A stretch of DNA of 28,884 nt, from NCBI GenBank assembly GCA_002346435.1, contig DDZT01000134.1, positions 1-28,884 on the forward strand, written 5' to 3'. The stretch comes from Anaerolineales bacterium UBA3001 (GTDB lineage Bacteria > Chloroflexota > Anaerolineae > Anaerolineales > UBA11657). The translations under genes were made by a program, and so were the position numbers. Positions 9,226 through 17,141 of this stretch are shown here, in pieces. The notes under the pieces were generated by a model that was given only the letters and a program-made list of their open reading frames with translations, made no database searches and was not told the DNA's origin. Every line of letters starts with the position of its first letter. Within the stretch, counting starts at the first letter, position 1.

Positions 9226-9891
9226 CTACTCAAAATAGATGAATTCATAATCACCAGTAAATCCAAAATGATTGTATATCCAGGGCCATTCCTCATGGTC
9301 AAAAAAAGACTCACAAGTTAAAGCCCAGCATTGCAAATTAAATTGCTCTTGCTCATTACGATAACTCTCTAACATAATATATCCCTGTTTGCCTACCCGT
9401 TCTATTTCTGATAATGCGATTTGTAATTCAAATATTCGTAGATTATGCAAACAACCAAGTGATATCACTAAATCAAACTCGTTATCATTAAATTTGTAAG
9501 GGTCTTGAGCTCGAGCAATAAATAGATTATCTCTTATTTCTGGTCTGGAATCCGATAGGCCATGGTTTGAAATATCAAACCCCACTACTCGCAATCCAGG
9601 AAGAATCAATTTCATCTCGTACAGTAAATAAGCTTTGCCACAACCTACATCCAGTACACTAGAATCATTGTCTAACTTATAATTTTCAATTAAAGATTCG
9701 GCAACCGGCTTCCAATGGCCAGGCATATACTTGTATCCACCATAACCATAACGTCGATCACCATCCCAATAATCATATTCATACTGCTTTGCTTTTATCA
9801 TACAATGCACTTTTTCATCCATCATTCTATCAATATATGTACGTCTAGTAGCTTGATGAAGAGGTGTGACATAATTAACAAGTTTACCCAT
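9226..9891 (-). CDS. SAM-dependent class I methyltransferase
   Basis: 221 residues. Motif I of class I methyltransferases is clear at 79-90 (VLDVGCGKAYLL), followed by VVGFDISNHGL, where the acidic residue would bind the SAM ribose, and FDLVISLGCLHNL as the motif near the active site. The N-terminal ~60 residues are rich in Tyr, Trp and Gly (YEYDYWDGDRRYGYGGYKY), an unusual composition that may form part of substrate binding. It lies between the short transketolase subunit gene (50 bases) and the dehydrogenase gene (18 bases). The likely role is O- or N-methylation of a sugar or of the phosphonate intermediate; the substrate cannot be read from the sequence. Confidence 0.85.
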   Translation of the reverse strand: MGKLVNYVTPLHQATRRTYIDRMMDEKVHCMIKAKQYEYDYWDGDRRYGYGGYKYMPGHWKPVAESLIENYKLDNDSSVLDVGCGKAYLLYEMKLILPGLRVVGFDISNHGLSDSRPEIRDNLFIARAQDPYKFNDNEFDLVISLGCLHNLRIFELQIALSEIERVGKQGYIMLESYRNEQEQFNLQCWALTCESFFDHEEWPWIYNHFGFTGDYEFIYFE

Positions 9892-9941
9892 AATATTTTC
9901 TATATCCTAGTATAAAGTTTGTCTTGGTTATAAACGCTAAG

Positions 9942-10445
9942 CTATTCAGTTTGAGTAATTGAACTACTAAGAAGAGGATCGCTCTTGAGACTAACAAACG
10001 CTGGCCCCATGATTGTATAAGCTTCACGGATCATCTCGCTAGTTTCATCACCATCCTTGGGGAAAAATGATTTGATGTTAGAAAACAACCCCATAAGTTT
10101 TTTCCCATCTAATTCACTATGTGTAGGTCCCTGAGTAGGATAGTCAGCATATCCAACAAGTTTCACATTGACATTTTGTTGATCTATGTCGAGCTTAATC
10201 TGTTCAAAAGGCCGTTCGATCAAAAACGGTGTTATCGTATAAACCCATGGCTTCAATCCTTCCAAGGCCATTCCAGCAGAAACGCCAATAATACTCTGTT
10301 CACAAATGCCCATATTGATAAAGCGACTCGGGTGCCGCACTCTGAATTCATCAAAAACTCTATATCCTATATCACCGACTAAAACATAGATTTTTTCATC
10401 AACATCTGCTAGTTCAGCTATCAACTTACCAAAACGACGTCTCAT
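9942..10445 (-). CDS. Transketolase-like C-terminal subunit, pyrimidine-binding domain only
   Basis: 167 residues that match the central pyrimidine-binding domain of transketolase. The segment FINMGICEQSIIGVSAGMAL contains the conserved Glu that activates thiamine diphosphate. The protein stops after about 160 residues, so the third domain normally present in transketolase and in most split C-terminal subunits (~310 residues) is missing. A 4-base overlap (10442-10445, ATGA) couples it to the N-terminal subunit gene, which supports a heteromeric enzyme. With the upstream gene it should transfer a two-carbon ketol group between a ketose donor and an aldose or aldehyde acceptor. Since only cofactor-binding domains remain, a decarboxylase-like or other TPP chemistry is also possible. 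Confidence 0.85.
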   Translation of the reverse strand: MRRRFGKLIAELADVDEKIYVLVGDIGYRVFDEFRVRHPSRFINMGICEQSIIGVSAGMALEGLKPWVYTITPFLIERPFEQIKLDIDQQNVNVKLVGYADYPTQGPTHSELDGKKLMGLFSNIKSFFPKDGDETSEMIREAYTIMGPAFVSLKSDPLLSSSITQTE

Positions 10446-11194
10446 GATATACCCAATTCCTTTTTGCCGATTTCCAACTCTTCACCTTTGATTTTTCTGG
10501 CATGCCATCTTGGATCATTTTCAAAAAATGTAATCCCTTTGGACTTCGTAGTATTTGCAATAATAGACCTAGGTTTACTTCCATTGCGATTACGCTGAAA
10601 AACATCAATAATTTCTTCAAATGAATGTCCATCCTCAATAACATCACAGTCCCAATTAAATGCTCTGAATTTAAGTGCCAAATCATCAAGCGGAAGACCA
10701 TCACTTAGTGTCGTAAGAGCCTGAATTTTGTTGTAATCAATTATTACAGTCATATTATGCAGTTGGTGCTTTGCTCCAATAAGCAATGACTCCCAAGTGG
10801 TACCCTCTTGACACTCACCATCACTCATCATGACATAAATATTTCCTTTTTGACGTTTGATAGAACGAGCCAAAGCCATACCCGTTGCGATTGGCAAACC
10901 ATGACCAAGACTTCCAGTAGTACAATGAATACCATTGTCCGGATCAATCTCCAAATGTGTAGTCATCCTTGGATTTAATCCTTTCTCTTTCAATACTAGG
11001 CATAACGGGAAAGAAGCATGAGCTTTACTGAGAATAAACTTATCTTCATTCACCATTATTTCTTCAAATAGAGCAATTAAAATCTCAATCATTGAGAAAC
11101 TACCACCCAAATGTGCTTCACCATGTTCCACAAATGCCTTGAAAGTATCTTGACGCAATTTCTTAGCTCTGTTGACCAGATGTGAATATGACAT
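10442..11194 (-). CDS. Transketolase-like N-terminal subunit (TPP diphosphate-binding domain)
   Basis: 250 residues. The thiamine diphosphate/Mg motif is SDGECQEGTTWE at 124-135 with the distal Asn at 155 (IIDYNKIQ). Substrate-binding histidines typical of transketolase are seen in HGEAHLGGSFS, SKAHAS and GSLGHGLPIATG (His98). The length is near that of other split N-terminal subunits (~270). It follows the HAD-kinase gene by 3 bases and overlaps the gene for the second subunit. Together with the SDR, HAD-kinase and nucleotidyltransferase-kinase genes upstream, it probably builds or rearranges the carbon chain of a special sugar. The real donor and acceptor are unknown. Confidence 0.9.
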   Translation of the reverse strand: MSYSHLVNRAKKLRQDTFKAFVEHGEAHLGGSFSMIEILIALFEEIMVNEDKFILSKAHASFPLCLVLKEKGLNPRMTTHLEIDPDNGIHCTTGSLGHGLPIATGMALARSIKRQKGNIYVMMSDGECQEGTTWESLLIGAKHQLHNMTVIIDYNKIQALTTLSDGLPLDDLALKFRAFNWDCDVIEDGHSFEEIIDVFQRNRNGSKPRSIIANTTKSKGITFFENDPRWHARKIKGEELEIGKKELGIS

Positions 11195-11197
11195 ATG

Positions 11198-12835
11198 TTA
11201 TCTTGATACCACTTGCGAAAAATCTTCCATCACTGCATTACAATAATTCTTAGCCTTTTCCAATTGACCATCAAGCTCATATTCTTCTGAGCCATCATGT
11301 TTTGTTACAGATAATTTATGATTAGCTATAAATTCTGGTAAAAACCTATTAAGTACTATCAACCCCCAACGCATTCCATAAAAAGGTTTTGAAGCATGTA
11401 AACGTTGTTCAAAATCCGGGTCACTTGAAAAAAGATCTATCATGGACTTTTCCCAATACAAACTATCTTCTACATCAAGATTCATAGCAGGATGCCACAT
11501 AAAATCTGCAGTTAGCTTAACAGGATCATCCCAACCAAAATATTCAAAATCCACGAATACCAACCTGTCAGATTGCCTAATTGCATTGTGAAAACCAAAA
11601 TCTGAAGGACTCAATGTTTGATATTCAACTTTCAAATCATCATCTCTACTGGAACTAGGCCACTCATCAAAAGCGTACTCTACAAGATCTTGCCACAAGG
11701 GAATAAACTGATCTACCAAGAAATGTTTCAAGACATCATACTGAGTTGTTACGCTCATTAGCTTGTCAATTCTTTTTTCCACTTGGGTCACTAGGTCATT
11801 AGCAGATAAACATGCTTCGGTAGCGCATCCAAGATACTTAGCATTGGATGATTTAGAAATATCATACAGCTTTTGGACAAAATCTACAGCTTGTTTCAAA
11901 TCATCTAAGTCAGATTTTTCAATAATCTCACCATTTACCCATGAATAAATTCCCAGATCCAAAACCTCATCGCTAATTACTGTAGTGGGAATATTAGTTA
12001 CATTGTTAGCCTGCAAAAATTCTATAGACCTATATTCTTTTTGCAGCCTTGATGTCCTATTATCTGATTTGTCAGGATAAACCTTGGCTGCATAACAATT
12101 TTTATTAGATGCATTTATTTTGTATAGATTACTATTACCACCTCGTGGCATTTCATCAGCTTTGTTGACGTTCAAATTCGTTATAGCAGTAAACCATGTG
12201 CTTACATCTGCCACTGACGTACATCCGAAAATATAATCATCTATCCCCTGCCAATCACTAACATAATCAACATGATGTTCTACATCCACTTTAACATTGT
12301 TGCTGAAAATAATTTTTCTTGTTTTGGGTGGAAATCCGTAGTTAGTAAACACTTCAGGTAAGTCGTCAATGAAATAATCACATCGCAGCTCAGCAATCTT
12401 TGCAACTTTATCATCTCTATTATTAGCAAAAAACACATTGTCCCGTTTTAGATTTAAGTATTCCACGTCAAAAAATCTCTTGTTAGTCATCCATTTCATT
12501 GCCTCGGTTCGCAATGAGACATTGTTGGTATCAAAATGGCCAAATTCCGTTTTATGGCTTACAACATATACCTGGTAGCTGCGAACGTTACATTTCATAA
12601 GAAATCTTGCGAAACCAGGCATTAATTCAGCATCAGACATGTACTGGCCATAAACTAGTCCCTGTAATTTCATCCAGGATGTTTCTCCATCAGGTTGCTT
12701 ACGTAAGTAATCACGCAAAGCTATTTTGTCATAATCAGACAATTCTGCATCAATGAACCCCTCTGACAAAGCGACATTAACAAACAATTTGTCGTATTTA
12801 GCAATAGTGTTATCAAAATCAATGCCAATTTTCAT
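11198..12835 (-). CDS. HAD-like hydrolase fused to aminoglycoside phosphotransferase-like kinase
   Basis: A 545-residue fusion. Residues 1-~200 form a HAD-type domain: nucleophile motif IDFDNT (Asp6, Asp8, Thr10), Ser93 in VVSHKTE, Lys143 and the acidic motif FIDDLPE (Asp157, Asp158). Residues ~225-545 resemble the APH/choline kinase fold: glycine-rich RGGNSNLYKI at ~231-240, Lys251 in AAKVYP, a catalytic-loop equivalent SPSDFGFHN at 410-417 (Asp412, Asn417; the usual His-Gly-Asp is altered) and the Mg-binding DFEYFGWDDP from residue 429. One half would remove and the other add a phosphate on a small molecule. It lies between an SDR and the split transketolase, 2-3 bases from each. The substrate is not known; both domain calls are good. 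Confidence 0.82.
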   Translation of the reverse strand: MKIGIDFDNTIAKYDKLFVNVALSEGFIDAELSDYDKIALRDYLRKQPDGETSWMKLQGLVYGQYMSDAELMPGFARFLMKCNVRSYQVYVVSHKTEFGHFDTNNVSLRTEAMKWMTNKRFFDVEYLNLKRDNVFFANNRDDKVAKIAELRCDYFIDDLPEVFTNYGFPPKTRKIIFSNNVKVDVEHHVDYVSDWQGIDDYIFGCTSVADVSTWFTAITNLNVNKADEMPRGGNSNLYKINASNKNCYAAKVYPDKSDNRTSRLQKEYRSIEFLQANNVTNIPTTVISDEVLDLGIYSWVNGEIIEKSDLDDLKQAVDFVQKLYDISKSSNAKYLGCATEACLSANDLVTQVEKRIDKLMSVTTQYDVLKHFLVDQFIPLWQDLVEYAFDEWPSSSRDDDLKVEYQTLSPSDFGFHNAIRQSDRLVFVDFEYFGWDDPVKLTADFMWHPAMNLDVEDSLYWEKSMIDLFSSDPDFEQRLHASKPFYGMRWGLIVLNRFLPEFIANHKLSVTKHDGSEEYELDGQLEKAKNYCNAVMEDFSQVVSR

Positions 12836-12837
12836 TT

Positions 12838-13836
12838 TTAGGACAGTTTAGCGGATTGCATTCTCTTGATATTGAAATATATTTCATCTTCTAATGAATT
12901 ATGGAAAAGATCCTGCCGAAAAGCTTTCAACAAGTCATTTACAGCATCAACTAGTGTGTGCTGAGACTCAAAATTAAGTTCTTCTTTAATCTTCTCCGAT
13001 GAGATATGGTATGAACGCTGGTCGTCAGTTGCTTGCGTAGTAATTTCTACATTATCACCAACAACATCACGAACTATGTCGGCAATATCTCGAACACTAT
13101 GATTGTGATATCCAACATTATAAATTTTGCCATCAATGTCATTGTCTGACCACTGCAGTGATTTTATATAAACATCTGTCATGTCTTCGATGTGTATGTT
13201 AGGTCTCATTTGCGCCCCACCGAAAACAGTGATCTTACCATTATTCACAGCATGGTTTGTAAGAATATTAACCGTCAAATCAAACCTCATGCGTGGAGAA
13301 TATCCACATACAGTAGCAGGTCGTAATATTAGTGTGTTAAAGTCATCTGTACGCTTTTGCAATAGTATTTCTTCACACAATGCTTTATATTTAGAATAGT
13401 CAGTAAGAGGCTCCAAAGCGAGATTTTCTGTAACATTTCTTTCTTCTTTGACTCCATAAACACTAGAAGACGAAGCATAAATAAATCGACTAACTCCATT
13501 GTCTTTAGCTATATCAACTAAAGGTATAAAAGCATCGTAGTTAATAGACTTCCCTAAACCAGGATTAAGCTCAAAGCTCGGATCATTAGAAATGCAAGCT
13601 AAATGGATAATAGAATCACAACCGGGAATAATACGACGAAGTAATTTAATATCTCGTATATCACCTCTTATCTGCTCCAGATTTGGATGATCCTTTACAG
13701 AGTCCAGTACATGATTACCATACAAAAACAAATCTATCACTTTGACAAAATAACCAGCATGCAAAAGCTTAGGAACTAATACAGCTCCAACGTATCCGGC
13801 ACCTCCAGTAACAAGTACAGTTTCTATTCTAGACAT
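12838..13836 (-). CDS. NAD-dependent epimerase/dehydratase (extended SDR)
   Basis: 332 residues of the extended short-chain dehydrogenase type. The Rossmann NAD-binding motif TGGAGYVG lies at 10-17 and the catalytic YxxxK is in TDYSKYKALCEE (mid-protein), preceded by the serine-rich YASSSSVYG. HLACISNDPSFELNP and LRPATVCGYSPRMRFDL fit nucleotide-sugar epimerases/dehydratases. The C-terminus has about 25 extra polar residues (YFNIKRMQSAKLS end). It is separated by 2 bases from both the reversed HldE-like gene and the HAD-kinase gene, so it probably acts on the same sugar. Epimerase, dehydratase and reductase activities cannot be told apart here. Confidence 0.85.
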   Translation of the reverse strand: MSRIETVLVTGGAGYVGAVLVPKLLHAGYFVKVIDLFLYGNHVLDSVKDHPNLEQIRGDIRDIKLLRRIIPGCDSIIHLACISNDPSFELNPGLGKSINYDAFIPLVDIAKDNGVSRFIYASSSSVYGVKEERNVTENLALEPLTDYSKYKALCEEILLQKRTDDFNTLILRPATVCGYSPRMRFDLTVNILTNHAVNNGKITVFGGAQMRPNIHIEDMTDVYIKSLQWSDNDIDGKIYNVGYHNHSVRDIADIVRDVVGDNVEITTQATDDQRSYHISSEKIKEELNFESQHTLVDAVNDLLKAFRQDLFHNSLEDEIYFNIKRMQSAKLS

Positions 13837-13838
13837 TC

Positions 13839-15365
13839 TTATTTCATCAGTGATGTAATAGATTTACTGAGGGTAGTAGAATTTAAAGGTTGACTATTAC
13901 CTAATTCGGATACCATTTGAGCTCCTGCCACGTTCCCTATCAAAGCAATGATGTCCCAAGGAGCACCCAATTTTACTAGTAAAGAAGTGACTGCAAATAC
14001 AGCATCACCAGCTCCTACTCGGTCTAGCACTCGTACTGCAAAAGCTGGTGCTTCCACAAATCCAGTGTTAGGACCATAATGTAAGCTTCCCAGCTTTCCT
14101 TGAGTCACTGTAAACCGAGGACAGTCTATTCTACGCATAACTTCAGACAGTTGATCACGCACATCAACATCACGCTGACGAGTTTCAATCTCTACCTCAT
14201 GCTGTTGTAAGCATACATAGTCAGCCGTCTTATACTTTGAAACAGGGTTAAAACCACGGTTTCCAGCATTTGATTGAACATTCATAGCGAGGAATGGAGA
14301 TTTGTCACATAACATAGAAATAGATTCACTAGTCAGCATACCATGACCATAATCTGTTACTACGACCAAGTCTTTGTTCTCAATACATCCTTCCAGTGTT
14401 TTCAGTAATACTTTGGCATCCTCACCATTAGTCATATGGTCATGCATTTCATATATCTCCAACAACTTGTTGCCGGAGTAACGATCTACTATTCTTCTCT
14501 TATGAATTGTTGGCGATTGTGATTTCGTCAAAAATACAGGGTCAACATTCGACTCTATAGATGTCCGCACAAAATCTTCATTCCGATGACTGTCTCCAAG
14601 CTGTGTTACTAACATCACTTTATCACAAAACCCAGCCAAATGATTGGCTACAGCTAAACTACCACCGGCATATGTCTCAATCGATTTATGTAATACAGCC
14701 AAAACCGGGTCTTTTGTTGATTTACCAATACCTGTACTAAACAAGTACTCATCGATTATTGCCTCGCCTACTACCAGAGGACATACAGATGACATACGAT
14801 CCATCCAACTTAAAACTTCATCGACTGAATATTTTGCACGAAAATCATTTAGATATCTTTGCACTTCAGTCGAGAAGGCCGAGAAATGTCGGTTCAAAAG
14901 ACTAGACGAACTAAATGTAATATCGTCAGTAACGCAAAATTGGCCCCCTATTGAGTGTATAGCATCAATCTCAGATACTATACCTCCTGTAATATCCTGA
15001 TCAGGCAAACTATAATCTGGGCCTTTGACATATATATCAGGATTTAGAGTCTTAATGGTTTCAACTGATAGAGGCCATCTATTGATTGCAACAAAATCAA
15101 CAGTATCCAAAGCAGCGATGACCTCTGCCCTTATATCGTGTGTAAACGCTGGTCGATGTGGACCTTTGTTAACATGATCATCATGAGTAAGTGTAACAAC
15201 TAATATATCTGCCATAGATTTTGCTTCCTCAAAATGACGTATATGGCCAAGATGCAACAAATCGAACACACCGTGAGAATGAGCCACTCTTTTCCCTTCT
15301 GATCTAAACGACTGAATAATTACAGCAAGCTCATCCAAATCTTTTACTTTATTATTGTTATACAT
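13839..15365 (-). CDS. Nucleotidyltransferase-PfkB sugar kinase fusion (HldE-like with reversed domain order)
   Basis: 508 residues. Residues ~1-160 are a cytidylyltransferase/adenylyltransferase with the HxGH motif in GVFDLLHLGHIRHF (His38, His41) and the KGPDY segment. Residues ~180-505 are a PfkB/ribokinase-type kinase: AGGSLAVANHLAGF at 233-246, VVVTDYGHGMLT from residue 334 (RfaE1-like) and the catalytic GAGD at 451-454 within DRVGAGDAVFA. The same two activities occur in HldE, which makes ADP-heptose, but there the kinase comes first and the nucleotidyltransferase last; here the order is inverted. The protein should phosphorylate a sugar and then couple it to a nucleotide. The split transketolase nearby suggests a non-standard, possibly seven-carbon, sugar; this is inference. 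Confidence 0.87.
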   Translation of the reverse strand: MYNNNKVKDLDELAVIIQSFRSEGKRVAHSHGVFDLLHLGHIRHFEEAKSMADILVVTLTHDDHVNKGPHRPAFTHDIRAEVIAALDTVDFVAINRWPLSVETIKTLNPDIYVKGPDYSLPDQDITGGIVSEIDAIHSIGGQFCVTDDITFSSSSLLNRHFSAFSTEVQRYLNDFRAKYSVDEVLSWMDRMSSVCPLVVGEAIIDEYLFSTGIGKSTKDPVLAVLHKSIETYAGGSLAVANHLAGFCDKVMLVTQLGDSHRNEDFVRTSIESNVDPVFLTKSQSPTIHKRRIVDRYSGNKLLEIYEMHDHMTNGEDAKVLLKTLEGCIENKDLVVVTDYGHGMLTSESISMLCDKSPFLAMNVQSNAGNRGFNPVSKYKTADYVCLQQHEVEIETRQRDVDVRDQLSEVMRRIDCPRFTVTQGKLGSLHYGPNTGFVEAPAFAVRVLDRVGAGDAVFAVTSLLVKLGAPWDIIALIGNVAGAQMVSELGNSQPLNSTTLSKSITSLMK

Positions 15366-15418
15366 AGAATATTTTATATTTGATTATCTAAATAATGAAC
15401 CTAGAAGAAGCCTACAAT

Positions 15419-16408
15419 TCAACCCAAGTACGTAAACCATTCCTTGGTAGCTTTCGCTATCGAATTAGCATCCCATACAGGGGCCTTGCCCCAATAGTCA
15501 ATGTTTTCAAGCATTATTTGTACTCCTTCCTCAAAAGATACTTGGGGCTTCCATGATAATTTGGACCTGATCTTCGTAGTATCAGCAAGTGTGATATCAG
15601 GTTCACCGGGCCTTTTAGGTATGTGCACCACATCACCTTTAAGTAACTCAATCAATTCATTAACGGAGTGAGGTGTTCCAGATCCAACATTGAACACTTC
15701 TCCTAAACATTGTGATTGTGCTGCCTGCATTAAAGCATCGACAACATCAGTCACAAACGTAAAATCACGTGTCTGATTTCCATCACCCACCACTGTAAAT
15801 GGCTTACCTGCTAATTTCTGCGCCAGAAAAACACCAAACACAGCACCGTATGTACCGCCAGTGCGAGAGCGTGGTCCATAAACGTTAAACAATCTGAGTG
15901 AAATTGATGGGAAACCATACACTTTATGCCAATGTAATACGATTTGTTCACCTAAGAATTTGGTCAACGCATACGGATACTCGGGTTGTATTAACTCATT
16001 CTCTGAAGTAGGATATTTATCTGGAATTCCATAGCAAGATGATGATGCTACATAGACAAATCGCTCAACACCTGAATTCCTAGCAGCTTCTACTACCGCT
16101 ATAGTTCCATCCACGTTAGTCCTATGATAATTAAGGGGATGCTGAATAGATGGTACTATATCAGCAAGCGCCGCTAAATGAAACACCCATTCAACACCTG
16201 TGAAAAGCCCCTGTAATGAGCCTGAATCGCTAATATCCACATCATGGATAGTCAAACCATCATGATTACTCAAATGACTTAGATTATCAAGCCTTCCAGT
16301 AGAGAAATTATCTAATACTGCTACATTACAACCGTCAGCAAGTAAACGCTCTACAAGATGACTGCCAATAAAACCTGCTCCGCCTGTTACAATTGTATTT
16401 AGGGTCAT
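15419..16408 (-). CDS. UDP-glucose 4-epimerase-like NAD-dependent epimerase
   Basis: 329 residues of the GalE-like extended SDR family. It carries TGGAGFIGSH near the N-terminus, VASSSCYG with the catalytic Ser region, and YPYALTKFLGEQ, whose Tyr-x-x-x-Lys is the catalytic pair. GDGNQTRDFTFVTDVV and VFNVGSG are typical of UDP-hexose or UDP-uronic/HexNAc epimerases. The C-terminus WDANSIAKATKEWFTYLG is a tail I associate with epimerases of polysaccharide operons. It is the first enzyme gene after the ~200-base leader that follows the NusG-like gene. A C4 epimerisation of a UDP-sugar is likely; which sugar is uncertain. Confidence 0.85.
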   Translation of the reverse strand: MTLNTIVTGGAGFIGSHLVERLLADGCNVAVLDNFSTGRLDNLSHLSNHDGLTIHDVDISDSGSLQGLFTGVEWVFHLAALADIVPSIQHPLNYHRTNVDGTIAVVEAARNSGVERFVYVASSSCYGIPDKYPTSENELIQPEYPYALTKFLGEQIVLHWHKVYGFPSISLRLFNVYGPRSRTGGTYGAVFGVFLAQKLAGKPFTVVGDGNQTRDFTFVTDVVDALMQAAQSQCLGEVFNVGSGTPHSVNELIELLKGDVVHIPKRPGEPDITLADTTKIRSKLSWKPQVSFEEGVQIMLENIDYWGKAPVWDANSIAKATKEWFTYLG

Positions 16409-16608
16409 AGTTTTGGAAATATCTTAGTAATTGTCAATTGTAAATATACTTAATCTATAAAAGCTCCGCCCTTTCGACAAACTCAAATTGCGAGCACATC
16501 TAGCACCTTATGTGTATTTGGCACCGCTTTGACAGTGTCTGCGCTTGCCCAGCCTTTACCTGTTTAAACTAATTTCTAATTTTCAAAAAGGCTTATGTCT
16601 ACTAATTG
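16409..16608 (-). promoter_or_regulatory. Leader between NusG-like gene and first enzyme gene
   Basis: This 200-base space is much larger than the other gaps in the operon (mostly 1-80 bases). It contains a terminator-like hairpin (entered separately) and, at its ends, two near-identical 13-base sequences TAnTAATTGTCAA (plus strand 16425-16437 and 16600-16612). The position, just after a specialised NusG gene and before a ~16 kb gene run, is where recruitment elements for RfaH- or LoaP-type antiterminators are found. I could not recognise a standard ops element, so the role is inference. Confidence 0.35.
16459..16495 (-). terminator. Possible intrinsic terminator or attenuator in the operon leader
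   Basis: Read on the minus strand, GCTCGC (plus 16490-16495) pairs with GCGGAGC (plus 16463-16469) with one bulged base. A TTTT run follows at once (plus 16459-16462). The loop is about 20 bases, long for a terminator, and the stem is short, so the call is tentative. It lies inside the operon, directly after the NusG-like gene, where an antiterminator would be needed for read-through. Confidence 0.3.
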
Positions 16609-17139
16609 TCAACTTAATTTTTCAATATTGCCTGCATTCAACTCTACCGGAATAGTGCGTCCTCTATTTCGATGTGATTGATGATCATTAATCAATTCAA
16701 GTAATACTCGCACACGCTCATCACCTGACAAACTCACATCAAATACGCCTTCATATCCTTCAAAACTACCACTGACAACACGGACACGGTCACCTGCAGA
16801 CAAACTATCCAATGACATTCCACCCGCTGCACGAATCTCTGCCAAGCGATCCCTAATTTGAGATATTAACGAAGCCGGAACAGTGCCAATTTCACCCCCA
16901 AACTCAACCATACGCAAGAGTCCTGGAGTCCAACGCAAGATACTCAACCCAATGACATCAATATCAACATGTACAAAAAGATAGCTTGGGAAGTAAGGCT
17001 TCTCACGAGCTGCCCGCGGATTAACGGGATTAACCTTTAGTAAAGGTAGAAAAGTCTCTACTTTCCTAGAACGCAAGAGTGAATCTACCTGACGTTCCTT
17101 ATGTGGTTTAGTGTGCAAAGCGTACCAATGTTTGGTCAT
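16609..17139 (-). CDS. Specialised NusG paralogue (RfaH/LoaP/UpxY-like antiterminator)
   Basis: 176 residues, the usual NusG size. The N-terminal NGN domain opens with HWYALHTKPHKERQVDSLLR and continues with KPYFPSYLFVHVDI and WTPGLLRMVEFGGEIGTVP. The C-terminal KOW domain begins LSAGDRVRVVSGSFEGYEGVF (residues ~118-138). Core NusG sits with secE and ribosomal genes; this copy is placed 2 bases after a winged-helix regulator and at the head of a long polysaccharide operon, the typical setting of RfaH, LoaP and UpxY proteins. Known members bind paused RNA polymerase and allow it to pass terminators or Rho in their own operon. It is probably required for expression of the distal phosphonate and sulfotransferase genes. 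Confidence 0.88.
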   Translation of the reverse strand: MTKHWYALHTKPHKERQVDSLLRSRKVETFLPLLKVNPVNPRAAREKPYFPSYLFVHVDIDVIGLSILRWTPGLLRMVEFGGEIGTVPASLISQIRDRLAEIRAAGGMSLDSLSAGDRVRVVSGSFEGYEGVFDVSLSGDERVRVLLELINDHQSHRNRGRTIPVELNAGNIEKLS

Positions 17140-17141
17140 GT

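Noticed and set aside
10426..10704. Second frame overlapping the transketolase N-terminal subunit
   Set aside because: The 250-residue frame carries all TPP motifs and continues by a 4-base overlap into the second subunit; the alternative frame has none.
16609..17139. Core housekeeping nusG
   Set aside because: There are no secE or ribosomal protein genes beside it; the neighbours are an EPS-type regulator and a glycan operon, which indicates a specialised paralogue.
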